Source: SIG351 sp045627045
GTDB lineage: Bacteria > Bacillota > Clostridia > HGM11327
Assembly: GCA_045627045.1 (NCBI GenBank)
Contig: JAZQMY010000006.1
Span: 1 to 26,283, forward strand
DNA: 26,283 bases
Reading direction: 5' to 3'
Both the position numbers and the translations under genes were made by a program. A model generated the notes under the pieces. The model was given only the letters and a program-made list of their open reading frames with translations, was not told the origin of the DNA and searched no databases. Positions 15,223 through 22,594 of this stretch are shown here, piece after piece; positions within the stretch are counted from its first letter, which is position 1; every line of letters starts with the position of its first letter.

Positions 15223-16173
15223 ATGAATATAGAAACGGAAAGACTGATTCTTCGCCCGTGGTGTGAAGCGGATGCAGAAAGCTTGTATAATCAGGCAAAG
15301 GATGACCGTGTGGGACCAATCGCAGGCTGGCCTCCGCATACAAGTGTCGAGAACAGCCGTGACATAATAAAAAACGTCCTTTCTGCGCCGGAAACATATG
15401 CTATCTGCCTGAAAAAGGACAACAAGGCAATAGGCAGTATCGGGCTGATGATCGGAAAGCAGAGCAATCTCGATCTGCCTGAAAATGAGGGAGAAATCGG
15501 CTATTGGATAGGCGTTCCATTCTGGGGGCAGGGGCTTATTCCTGAAGCAATAAGAGAATTGATCCGTCATGCTTTCGATGACCTCCTCCTTGCGAAACTC
15601 TGGTGCGGTTATTTTGACAGAAACGAAAAATCAAAGCGCTGTCAGGAAAAGTGCGGGTTTACATATCACCACACAAACAAAGATGTACATTGGGTACTTA
15701 TGGATGATATCCGTACTGAGCATATTACCTGCCTTGAAAAACAATATGCGAGGCCGCTCCTGCCCGATGAAATACAGGAGGCAATCGATTTGATATGGGA
15801 AGTGTTTCTCAAATTTGAAGCGCCGGTTTACAGCGAAGAAGGAATTCGCACATTCCGTGCTTCTTTGGACGATCCGGTGCGTACTGCTTCTCTCAAGTGG
15901 TACGGCGCATTTGAAAACGGGCATCTGGTCGGAGTACTGTGCATGAGAGCACCGCAACACATCGGCGATTTCTTTGTAAAAGAATCGTATCAAGGTAAAG
16001 GTCACGGCAGACGGCTGTTCGAGCGTATGCAGCAGGATTATGAACAGAAAGAATTTACGGTCAATTCATCCCCGTACGCAGTGCCGATCTATCGCAAGCT
16101 CGGGTTCTGTGCTACCGACAAGGAACAGGTGGTAAACGGGTTAAGGTTTACACCGATGACATATAAAAAATAA
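15223..16173 (+). CDS. tandem double GNAT acetyltransferase
   Basis: A 316-residue protein with two acetyltransferase domains in one chain. Domain 1 (about 1-175) is RimJ/RimL-like: MNIETERLILRPW, then GEIGYWIGVPFWGQGLIPEA with the acetyl-CoA loop, and NEKSKRCQEKCGF. Domain 2 (about 180-316) begins PDEIQEAIDLIWEVF and has FFVKESYQGKGHGRRLFERM as its acetyl-CoA loop, then YAVPIYRKLGF. Both retain the Q/R-x-x-G-x-G/A-type loop and may be active. A typical GNAT is about 150-180 residues, so this is a genuine fusion. The substrates are unknown; the context suggests modification of a small molecule. Confidence 0.88.
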   Translation: MNIETERLILRPWCEADAESLYNQAKDDRVGPIAGWPPHTSVENSRDIIKNVLSAPETYAICLKKDNKAIGSIGLMIGKQSNLDLPENEGEIGYWIGVPFWGQGLIPEAIRELIRHAFDDLLLAKLWCGYFDRNEKSKRCQEKCGFTYHHTNKDVHWVLMDDIRTEHITCLEKQYARPLLPDEIQEAIDLIWEVFLKFEAPVYSEEGIRTFRASLDDPVRTASLKWYGAFENGHLVGVLCMRAPQHIGDFFVKESYQGKGHGRRLFERMQQDYEQKEFTVNSSPYAVPIYRKLGFCATDKEQVVNGLRFTPMTYKK

Positions 16174-16212
16174 AAAGAAAAGAAAAAATTCGGAATTAAA
16201 GGAGTCAATGAA

Positions 16213-16965
16213 ATGAACGTAATCTACGAACACAAGAATGAACTTACTTTTATCGGTTTTCACACCGAAATCGCGCCCAATGAGGGCTATAGGAAATGTC
16301 CCGAGTTCTGGGATAATGAATATGCGGCAAAATATGCCCGTCTCTGGCAGACGATGAAGCCCGAAACTGCCGTTGAGGAAGCTATCCTTGAAAACGGTAT
16401 AGGAATGTTTGCGATTTGTGCTGATTGCAATTCAAGCTTTACATACTGGATTGCAGGACTTTACAAGGGTGGCGAAGTGCCGGAGGGACTTGAGCTTTTC
16501 ACGTTTCCCGAAAGTGATTGGGCAATATTCACCTCAAAGGGACCTATCCCGGAATCCTTGCAGGCTCTCAACACCGAGGTATGGAACGTGTGGGCGCCGA
16601 ACATAAAAACAATGTATGAGATAGGCTCATCCTCCATTGAATTCTATTCCGCAGGAAATCCGCAGTCACCCGATTATGAATGCGGCATCTGGGTGCCTAT
16701 AAAGAAAAAGGCAGATTTGAAAATCTGCCAGAGTTGCGGTATGCCCATGGAATCAGAGGAAGTCTTCGGAACAAATGCCGACGGCGTCAAGAATGAAGAT
16801 TACTGCAAATACTGCTATGTAAACGGCGAATTCACCGACAATGTCTCAATGGAGGAATACATTGAAATGTGCAGTCAGTGCGGTGCACAGGCAGGAATGA
16901 CAAACGAAGAGATGAAGGCATATTGCAAAAAGCTTTTCCCTACGCTGAAGCGTTGGAAGCAATAA
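16213..16965 (+). CDS. GyrI-like effector-binding protein with C-terminal zinc ribbon
   Basis: A 250-residue protein. Residues 1-165 look like the AraC-type effector-binding (GyrI-like) domain, with an aromatic pocket-like pattern (FTYWIAGLY, FTFPESDWAIF, IEFYSAG, YECGIWVPI). Residues 170-245 form a putative zinc ribbon with the pairs C172-x2-C175 and C198-x2-C201 (ICQSCGMPM, YCKYCYVNGEF). There is no DNA-binding helix-turn-helix, so it is not a classical AraC activator. The GGAG at 16201 sets the start at 16213. Proteins with a free effector-binding domain may sequester or hydrolyse drugs; the ligand here is unknown. Confidence 0.85.
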   Translation: MNVIYEHKNELTFIGFHTEIAPNEGYRKCPEFWDNEYAAKYARLWQTMKPETAVEEAILENGIGMFAICADCNSSFTYWIAGLYKGGEVPEGLELFTFPESDWAIFTSKGPIPESLQALNTEVWNVWAPNIKTMYEIGSSSIEFYSAGNPQSPDYECGIWVPIKKKADLKICQSCGMPMESEEVFGTNADGVKNEDYCKYCYVNGEFTDNVSMEEYIEMCSQCGAQAGMTNEEMKAYCKKLFPTLKRWKQ

Positions 16966-16991
16966 GCTTTACAGATAAAAAGGACAACACT

Positions 16992-17639
16992 ATGGCATTT
17001 GATTTCAAGAAAGAATACAAAGAATTCTATATGCCGAAGAACAAGCCCGAAATCGTGACCGTTCCGAAGGCAAACTATATTGCCGTCAGAGGAAATGGCG
17101 ATCCAAACGAAGAAGGCGGCGACTATCAGCTATCAATCAGCATTCTCTATGCGGTGGCTTATACTCTCAGGATGAGCTATAAAACAGATTATACTATTGA
17201 AGGCTTTTATGATTACGTCGTTCCGCCGCTCGAGGGCTTCTGGTGGCAGGAAGGCATTGACGGAGTCGATTACGGCAATAAATCAAAGTTCTGCTGGATA
17301 TCGGTTCTCCGTCTGCCCGATTTCATCACGAAAAAGGACTTTGACTGGGCAGTAGAAACGGCATCAAAGAAGAAAAAGCTTGATTGCTCAAAAGCTGAAT
17401 TTCTCACAATAGATGAGGGACTTTGTGTGCAGATCATGCACAACGGATCCTTTGACAATGAGCCTGAATCAGTTGAAAGCATGAACAGATACATTGCTGA
17501 AAACGGATACGAGAACGATATATCCGACACAAGGCTTCACCACGAAATATATCTTTCAGATGCAAGAAAGACCGCTCCAGAAAAAATGAAAACAGTGATC
17601 AGACATCCTGTCAAGCCGGGATGTCTGAAGGAGGATTAA
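16992..17639 (+). CDS. GyrI-like small-molecule-binding domain protein
   Basis: A 215-residue stand-alone GyrI-like protein. Recognisable features are the opening MAFDFKKEYKEFYMPKNKPE, the segment PKANYIAVRGNGDPNEEGGDYQ, WWQEGIDGVDYGNKSKFCWI and ending LHHEIYLSDARKTAPEKMKT. The start is the ATG at 16992, 26 bp after the previous stop, with AAAAAGGA upstream; the longer frame upstream is not supported. Some GyrI-like proteins are known to bind or hydrolyse toxic small molecules. No DNA-binding domain is present. It overlaps in function with its upstream neighbour and is in the same operon. Confidence 0.88.
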   Translation: MAFDFKKEYKEFYMPKNKPEIVTVPKANYIAVRGNGDPNEEGGDYQLSISILYAVAYTLRMSYKTDYTIEGFYDYVVPPLEGFWWQEGIDGVDYGNKSKFCWISVLRLPDFITKKDFDWAVETASKKKKLDCSKAEFLTIDEGLCVQIMHNGSFDNEPESVESMNRYIAENGYENDISDTRLHHEIYLSDARKTAPEKMKTVIRHPVKPGCLKED

Positions 17640-17643
17640 AATC

Positions 17644-18048
17644 ATGAAATTATCAAAGCACAAGAATAGCCGCTTTTTAAAAAGCATTTCAGCCGTCATC
17701 TGCCTCGTGCTGGCAATGGCGCTGAGTGGCTGCAGCAATGCCGCTTTTATCGGAAATTCGTACAAAATCGGCAATAATATCACCATTGAGTTTCAGTTGA
17801 TGAACTCAAACCAGACGCAGGAGATCGACCTGAAGGCAGGTGACACAGTCCGCTTCGACGTGACAAAGGAATCAGGCAAGATAAACGTTGCATTCGGTAT
17901 CAGGAACTCTTCCCCCGATTACGAAGGAAATGACCTTGAATCGACCTCTTTTACCGTAACCGTACACACAAGCGGCAGATATGTCCTGTCAGTTACAGGT
18001 GAAAACGCAAAAGGCAGTGTCCGTCTGACAAAGTCGGAGCAGAAATAA
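17644..18048 (+). CDS. small secreted lipoprotein of unknown function
   Basis: A 134-residue protein with a clear lipoprotein signal: basic start, hydrophobic core and the lipobox LSGC with Cys30. The mature part (about 105 residues) reads as beta strands (TIEFQLMNSNQTQEIDLKAG, TVRFDVTKESGKINVAFGI), suggesting a small beta-sandwich on the cell surface. No known family is recognised. AAGGAGG inside the end of the previous gene serves as ribosome binding site, with only 4 bp between stop and start. Confidence 0.8.
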   Translation: MKLSKHKNSRFLKSISAVICLVLAMALSGCSNAAFIGNSYKIGNNITIEFQLMNSNQTQEIDLKAGDTVRFDVTKESGKINVAFGIRNSSPDYEGNDLESTSFTVTVHTSGRYVLSVTGENAKGSVRLTKSEQK

Positions 18049-18104
18049 ATCAGGCGTTTTATTCAAAAATACAAAAAGGCAGATAAGAAAGAAGATTTCG
18101 AATC

Positions 18105-18752
18105 ATGAAATTATCAAAGCTTGGAATACTGGGGCTTATCAGTTTACTTTCCTATACGGCAATGGTCGTATTTTCACCTCTCGCCTACCCCGGATACGAT
18201 TGGATGACAATGGCTGTCAGCGATCTATCTGCGGTCGGTGCGCCGTCGGCAGACCTTGCAAACCGTCTCAACTGTCTCTTCGGTCCTGCAGGGCTTGTGT
18301 CTATTATGGCAGTGTGCGTTGCCGTTGCAAACGTTCCGTCAAAGCGTTTCCGCTTCGGTGTGTACTGCTTTGCCGCAATGGAATGGCTCTGCAATGTCGG
18401 ATATACCTGCTTTCCGTGGGTAGCCGATGCGGCAGATTCCGATTTTCAGAACGTGATGCACCTGATCGTCACCATCCTTGTTGTCGTATTTTCACTTGCG
18501 GCGCTTGTGCTGATACTCCTCGGTGCGAAAAAAGGCAGTCATAAGTCTCTTGGCATCTGGGCAGGCATTTGTCTTGCGGCAATGGTGATCGGGTCCATCG
18601 GAACAGGCTTGCTTTTGCCGAGCGTGTTTGGCTTGTTTGAACGCTTCAGCACGTTTTCGGTGGTGATATTCAACGCCGTATTAGGTATGTACCTGTTTGC
18701 CGGAAGGTTTGAATCGGCAGACACCCACAAAGCAGAAAGGATTAAAGAATGA
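18105..18752 (+). CDS. DUF998 integral membrane protein
   Basis: A 215-residue polytopic membrane protein with about six hydrophobic helices. The loop PLAYPGYDWMTMAVSDLSAVG after helix 1 is characteristic of DUF998. Function is unknown; members are often near regulators and detoxification genes. It has a weak AAGAAGA ribosome binding site. Its stop overlaps the start of the next gene by 4 bp (ATGA), showing coupling. Confidence 0.85.
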   Translation: MKLSKLGILGLISLLSYTAMVVFSPLAYPGYDWMTMAVSDLSAVGAPSADLANRLNCLFGPAGLVSIMAVCVAVANVPSKRFRFGVYCFAAMEWLCNVGYTCFPWVADAADSDFQNVMHLIVTILVVVFSLAALVLILLGAKKGSHKSLGIWAGICLAAMVIGSIGTGLLLPSVFGLFERFSTFSVVIFNAVLGMYLFAGRFESADTHKAERIKE

Positions 18753-19111
18753 AATTCAGCGGATTCCTGATAGTTGTCAAAGATATCAGAAAAGCAGAGA
18801 AATATTATCACGAGCTCTTCGGCTTTGAAACGCTCGTTGATAATGACGGCAATATGATTCTATCCGGCGGGTTTGTCCTGCAGGAGGAAAAATACTGGCG
18901 TATGTTTTTGGGAAAAGACATTATCCCGAAAAGCAACACGTCTGAGCTGTACTTTGAGGAAGAAAACGTGGACAGCTTCTATGAAAAGCTGAAAACGCTT
19001 TACCCGGAAACGGAATTTGTCAACCCGCCTATGACGCATAGCTGGGGACAGAAAGTTGTGCGTTTTTACGATCCGGACGGAAATCTGATTGAAGTCGGAA
19101 CACCGGTGTAA
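18749..19111 (+). CDS. VOC-family (glyoxalase/bleomycin-resistance-like) protein
   Basis: A 120-residue single VOC domain: FSGFLIVVKDIRKAEKYYHE at the start, LYFEEENVDSFYEKL in the middle, and VVRFYDPDGNLIEVG at the end, the usual closing strand with a Glu. Family members are glyoxalases, dioxygenases, or antibiotic-binding or thiol-transfer proteins. I cannot choose among them. It is the last intact gene of the rightward accessory operon, joined by ATGA to the DUF998 gene. Confidence 0.88.
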   Translation: MKFSGFLIVVKDIRKAEKYYHELFGFETLVDNDGNMILSGGFVLQEEKYWRMFLGKDIIPKSNTSELYFEEENVDSFYEKLKTLYPETEFVNPPMTHSWGQKVVRFYDPDGNLIEVGTPV

Positions 19112-19222
19112 AAGCATAAAATTCCGTTTGCCGGATAAAAAAGTCGGAGAGGAAGGTCCTGTCTTTTGGAAAACAAAAAGCTCATCTGACAAATCAGGCA
19201 TTGATAACGGAAGAATATAATA

Positions 19223-19576
19223 ATGATAATTGAAACCGAACAGTTATCTCTCCGTAAAATGAATGAAAATGATTATGATGCGCTATACGCGGTTCTTGCC
19301 GATCCCGACATCATGAAGCACTACCCATATACCTTTGATGAAAAGCGCGTCCGCGGCTGAATAAAAAAGAACATTGAGCGTTACCGTGTATTCGGCTTTG
19401 GCTTGTGGGCTGTATGCCTGAAGGAAACCGGCGAGATGATCGGGGATTGCAGTCTTACAATGCAGAACATAAACGGCACGATTTGTCCGGAGATAGGATA
19501 CCATATCCGCCGTGACTGTCAGCAAAAAGGCTATGCAAAGGAAGGCGTAAGCGCCGTTCGTTTCCATCAAATCTGA
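19223..19576 (+). pseudogene. GNAT acetyltransferase pseudogene with in-frame TGA
   Basis: Starting at 19223 the frame reads MIIETEQLSLRKMNENDYDA, then ADPDIMKHYPYTFDEKRVRG and a TGA at 19358-19360. Beyond it the same frame goes on in clear GNAT sequence: IKKNIERYRVFGFGLWAVCL, ETGEMIGDCSLTM, then PEIGYHIRRDCQQKGYAKEG. The family has Trp at the TGA position (RGWIKKN), so this is a TGG to TGA nonsense change. A second lesion follows: after about 118 codons the protein ends in FHQI, about 50-60 residues short. Both lesions make it a pseudogene. Confidence 0.82.
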
Positions 19577-19659
19577 TGTCCAAAAACGGCTTCACATCAC
19601 AATCAGAGCTCGCCATCGCCGCTGCGCGAAGCGGCATTGCCGTATTCGGCATAGAATAA
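19576..19659 (+). other. short unrecognised reading frame after the GNAT pseudogene
   Basis: A 27-codon frame (MSKNGFTSQSELAIAAARSG to the stop at 19659) overlaps the end of the GNAT remnant. It may be the tail of another gene joined by a deletion, since its composition looks coding. I cannot assign a family. Confidence 0.3.
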
Positions 19660-19676
19660 TTCCGATATAATACCGT

Positions 19677-19716
19677 AACGCAGAGCGTTTTCCTGTCGGA
19701 ATGCGTTCTGCGTTTT
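19677..19716 (+). terminator. intrinsic terminator after GNAT pseudogene
   Basis: AACGCAGAGCG (19677-19687) pairs with CGTTCTGCGTT (19704-19714) with one G-T pair. A smaller TTCC/GGAA pairing lies inside the loop, and a short T-run follows. It is the first good terminator downstream of the accessory operon that starts at 14298. Confidence 0.75.
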
Positions 19717-19813
19717 ATTCCGGATATACCGTTTATTCTGCAAAGCTGAATTTATCAACAGAATGCCATTTCAGACCCGTACGAACATAAAACCGTTTTC
19801 GGAGCAAATGACA

Positions 19814-20141
19814 TAATATTTTTCCGATCCGTTTTCAGTGCTTCATTTTTCGTACCCATCTTTATATCCACTTTATATTTTCGTAGGCGTATCGGCATTT
19901 ATTCCTGCATTCCTGTTTTTTAAGTATGACAAAGAGTTCAGCCTTAAAACGCAGGCCGTAAAGCGTTATTTCAGACTTATGCCTATGACAATCGTTGCCT
20001 GCATTTGCCAATATTCTGATCAACTTTGTGGTATTCATTGCGATTTCGCTTGCGGCTTCTTACGTCTACGACAAGTGCCTCACACCTGTCACAAACAAAC
20101 TTTGCAAAGCAGCCGAAAACTTCTTCTTTGATAAGAAATAA
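19814..20141 (+). pseudogene. frameshifted small membrane protein remnant
   Basis: Frame 1 (from 19817, or a GTG at 19838) gives LYPLYIFVGVSAFIPAFLFF and KYDKEFSLKTQAVKRYFRLM, ending near MTIV. A different frame then continues naturally from about 20000: LPAFANILINFVVFIAISL, AASYVYDKCLTPVTNKLCKA and ENFFFDKK up to TAA at 20139-20141. Together they describe a protein with two hydrophobic helices and a basic tail, broken by a small indel near 19990-20005. The 5' end also lacks a clear ATG and ribosome binding site. The family is not recognised. Confidence 0.55.
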
Positions 20142-20171
20142 TATTGACATTAAAAAGATTTCATATACCCA

Positions 20172-20206
20172 AAGGCATCTGATATGTTTCAGGTGCCTTG
20201 TTTTTT
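20172..20206 (+). terminator. intrinsic terminator after membrane protein remnant
   Basis: AAGGCATCTGA (20172-20182) pairs with TCAGGTGCCTT (20189-20199), one T-G pair, 6-nt loop, followed by GTTTTTT. Rightward. Confidence 0.88.
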
Positions 20207-20290
20207 GATTTCCATTACCGCTGTTGACGGAATTCTGCTTACATTCTATCCGGTGTTTCTGATGTGCCGTGTCAGAAAAACTCATTTATC

Positions 20291-20329
20291 AAAAAAGTCC
20301 GGAAGCCTTATGGCTTGTCGGACTTTTTT
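20291..20329 (-). terminator. bidirectional terminator downstream of the lipoprotein gene
   Basis: AAAAAAGTCCG with AGCC (20291-20307) pairs with GGCT and CGGACTTTTTT (20312-20329) around a TTAT loop, with a small internal bulge. Runs of A and T on both flanks allow it to stop transcription both ways. It mainly serves the leftward lipoprotein gene ending at 20348. Confidence 0.85.
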
Positions 20330-20347
20330 CTTCTTTCATTGCTGTTG

Positions 20348-20947
20348 TCACTTTGTCGGTACAAAAAATTGTTCTGCATCCGCTCTGTATATTTTCTGTG
20401 CCTGTTCACCATCCGGTGCATAGTAAATAATTACATTGCCTGCACGAAGTGCTGCGCTGAAGGTATTGTTGACCTTCACTTTGGACTGTTTATGCTGATT
20501 CATATATACTTTGCCATCACTGAATGTGTGAATTTCAAATAATCCGTCTGTTTTTTCATATTCAATACGGAAAGTATTTACAACGGAGTTTTCTTGCGGA
20601 GAACCTTTTTCGCCGTAATAAACCATCTCAATCGTTCCTTTTTCGGCGGCCTTGTCGCTCAACGTAATGATGATCGTGTAAATACCGCCTTCGTCGGCTG
20701 CACCGGTAATCTTTTCTATGACATCATTCATAGACTGATCGGGGCTCGGGGATGCCGGCGATTCTGTCTCCGGAACAGAAGGTGATGGAGTCGGTTCTTC
20801 CGAATTACCGCCGTTATTCGTCTGAGACGGAGTTTGTTCCGTATTTCCTGATTTTCCCTCTGTCGGAGTCGGACCGCACGAAGCAAAGAAAAATAAGCAA
20901 AATGCTATCACAAGCAAAGTCATTGCTATCCTGAATTTCTTTTCCAA
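20348..20947 (-). CDS. lipoprotein with Pro/Ser/Thr-rich linker, TTG start
   Basis: I choose a TTG start at 20947-20945, giving 199 residues, because AAGGAGG lies 8 nt before it and the longer frame to 21187 has no such site and reads as non-coding. The protein starts (M)EKKFRIAMTLLVIAFCLFFF with lipobox Cys24 (FASC), so it is a membrane-anchored lipoprotein. Residues 25-75 are a flexible Pro/Thr/Ser/Glu linker (TPSPSVPETESPASPSPDQS). The C-terminal about 120 residues form a beta-rich domain (GIYTIIITLSDKAAEKGTIE, VNTFRIEYEKTDGLFEIHTF). Function unknown. The promoter is at 20983-21010. Confidence 0.8.
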   Translation of the reverse strand: MEKKFRIAMTLLVIAFCLFFFASCGPTPTEGKSGNTEQTPSQTNNGGNSEEPTPSPSVPETESPASPSPDQSMNDVIEKITGAADEGGIYTIIITLSDKAAEKGTIEMVYYGEKGSPQENSVVNTFRIEYEKTDGLFEIHTFSDGKVYMNQHKQSKVKVNNTFSAALRAGNVIIYYAPDGEQAQKIYRADAEQFFVPTK

Positions 20948-20982
20948 TTGAAATGCCTCCTTAATTTTTGTTTTCCAATATA

Positions 20983-21010
20983 ATTGTAGCATATTTTTCC
21001 GAAAAGTCAA
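20983..21010 (-). promoter_or_regulatory. promoter of the TTG-start lipoprotein gene
   Basis: Minus strand: TTGACT (21010-21005), 16-bp spacer, TACAAT (20988-20983), followed by a 30-nt leader and the AAGGAGG site. This separates the gene from the alkylsulfatase operon upstream. Confidence 0.75.
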
Positions 21011-21137
21011 CTCTTCTGAAAGATTTTTCCAATAAATCAGCAATTTTCTTGCTCTTGACCGGGATAATAAACCAAATTTTGCCTTTTTGATAAGCCACTT
21101 ATATGTCAGTGAGCATCTGAATGGCGATTTTACTGAG

Positions 21138-21166
21138 TCAAAAAAGCGGAGCCGAAGCTCCGCTTT
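21138..21166 (-). terminator. terminator of the alkylsulfatase operon, UUCG tetraloop
   Basis: On the minus strand AAAGCGGAGC pairs perfectly with GCTCCGCTTT around TTCG, closed by C-G, the extra-stable UUCG tetraloop, followed by a T-run. It lies 18 bp after the DUF1254 gene stop. Confidence 0.93.
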
Positions 21167-21183
21167 CATAAAACAGTTATATT

Positions 21184-22551
21184 TCAATCAATCATCGTAA
21201 TCACAGGTGCTTCCCACTTTTCAATGGCGTTCATATCCGGTGTATAAATTCGCATATAGATATGGAAATCATCTTCGTTTACCGGGAGCCAGTTGGATGT
21301 GTTCTCCGGTTCTTTTGCGGAAACGATGATGTCCAGCGTTCCGTCCTCGTTCAGCTTAAAGTCAGAACGATCGTTGATACAATAGCGGTTCAGCGGATTA
21401 TCAATCAGGAAGTCATCGCTGCCGTATGCTGTCAATGACCAGAAGCCATTGTCAAGAACAGGCGGAAGCGTATTGAAATGGATCTTGTATGTGTGAGCGC
21501 CGTTCATCTGTGCGCCGGTTTCATCTTTGTTCGTCTTGGTGTACATTGCCACATCGAGTGTATTTGCGCCGAGACCGCCCAAAGCAATCATTGCACGGTA
21601 GCTGTACTCTGTGCCGAAATCGCCGATAGGACGTCCGAAATAGCTCCACTGATCCATCCGGACAGAGAATTTATTGCCTTCGGCTATCAGCTTGGCACGA
21701 AGACCTGTCAGCATTTCCTTCCACTGGGCAGCAACGTCGCCCGTCAGCACGCTCACGTCAAACGTTTGATTAGGTCCGACCTTTACGGCTTTAAGCTTTT
21801 TCAGTATTTCTGCATCCTCTGCTGCAGGAGGATTCTTGAGCATAAGCTCATTGGTTTTTGTGAAAAATTCAACGGGTGTCATGCTCAGTACCTTATTTAC
21901 CGGCACGAAATCATTGCTTTCGGAATAGGTTCCGCGTGCAGGCGTATAATCTATGCCTGAAACATATGCGGAAAGCGGCTTAATCTCCATTTTGCCCTGG
22001 ATCGCCTTCACATTGGGAAGATCATTTTCTCCCATCAAAAGGCAACGTGCAATAAACCACGCCATCTGTGTGGGGAAATCCACACGTGTAACGCCCTCCG
22101 GAAGCTCTCCCTTCCATCCAGCGTATGTAAATGCATAAGCGCCGGGATTTGTCAACACGTCAACTGTGTTTGTCCAGCCGTCAAGCAGCTGCACGTTGAA
22201 GAATCTGTCGGCCTCCGGCATTGTGAAGATTATCGGCTCTTCGCCGAGATCAAGCCACACCTGGGTGTAAACTGTGTCAACGTTCGGGGTAACTACCGTT
22301 TTGAACGAAGCATTGACTGTGCCTGCTCCGTGCATGAACTGATTGACAGGTGCTTTACCGGTAACAACAGTTTCCGTATTTGTGGCTGAAGTCATAGTTG
22401 CATCCATCAGTACCAGCGGGAACGCATAAATATATGCCTCCTCCAATGTTTCCCATACGTCAGCCGCAGGAACATTTTCTGACGGATTGACGACCGCACA
22501 GCCTGACAACAGAATTGTCATACATGCAAGCAGTGCAATAAATTTTTTCAT
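21184..22551 (-). CDS. DUF1254/DUF1214 domain lipoprotein
   Basis: A 455-residue lipoprotein: hydrophobic signal and lipobox LSGC with Cys18. The DUF1254 part (about 35-190) shows EEAYIYAFPLVLMDATM, VVTPNVDTVYTQVWLDLGEE and FFNVQLLDGWTNTVDVL. The DUF1214 part (about 330-455) shows YKIHFNTLPPVLDNGFWSLT, AYGSDDFLIDNPLNRYCIND and ending EDDFHIYMRIYTPD. Function is not established for the family. AAAGGAG precedes the ATG. It lies 43 bp after the alkylsulfatase gene in the same operon, suggesting a surface partner, and the UUCG terminator follows. Confidence 0.92.
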   Translation of the reverse strand: MKKFIALLACMTILLSGCAVVNPSENVPAADVWETLEEAYIYAFPLVLMDATMTSATNTETVVTGKAPVNQFMHGAGTVNASFKTVVTPNVDTVYTQVWLDLGEEPIIFTMPEADRFFNVQLLDGWTNTVDVLTNPGAYAFTYAGWKGELPEGVTRVDFPTQMAWFIARCLLMGENDLPNVKAIQGKMEIKPLSAYVSGIDYTPARGTYSESNDFVPVNKVLSMTPVEFFTKTNELMLKNPPAAEDAEILKKLKAVKVGPNQTFDVSVLTGDVAAQWKEMLTGLRAKLIAEGNKFSVRMDQWSYFGRPIGDFGTEYSYRAMIALGGLGANTLDVAMYTKTNKDETGAQMNGAHTYKIHFNTLPPVLDNGFWSLTAYGSDDFLIDNPLNRYCINDRSDFKLNEDGTLDIIVSAKEPENTSNWLPVNEDDFHIYMRIYTPDMNAIEKWEAPVITMID

Positions 22552-22594
22552 TGTTTTAGCTCCTTTCGCTTCATCATTTTATTTTTTGACCGAT

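Noticed and set aside
19358..19360. TGA read as Trp or selenocysteine
   Set aside because: TGA is a normal stop for metF, the reactivation protein and the DUF998 gene here, no SECIS-like hairpin follows, and the gene also has a 3' lesion.
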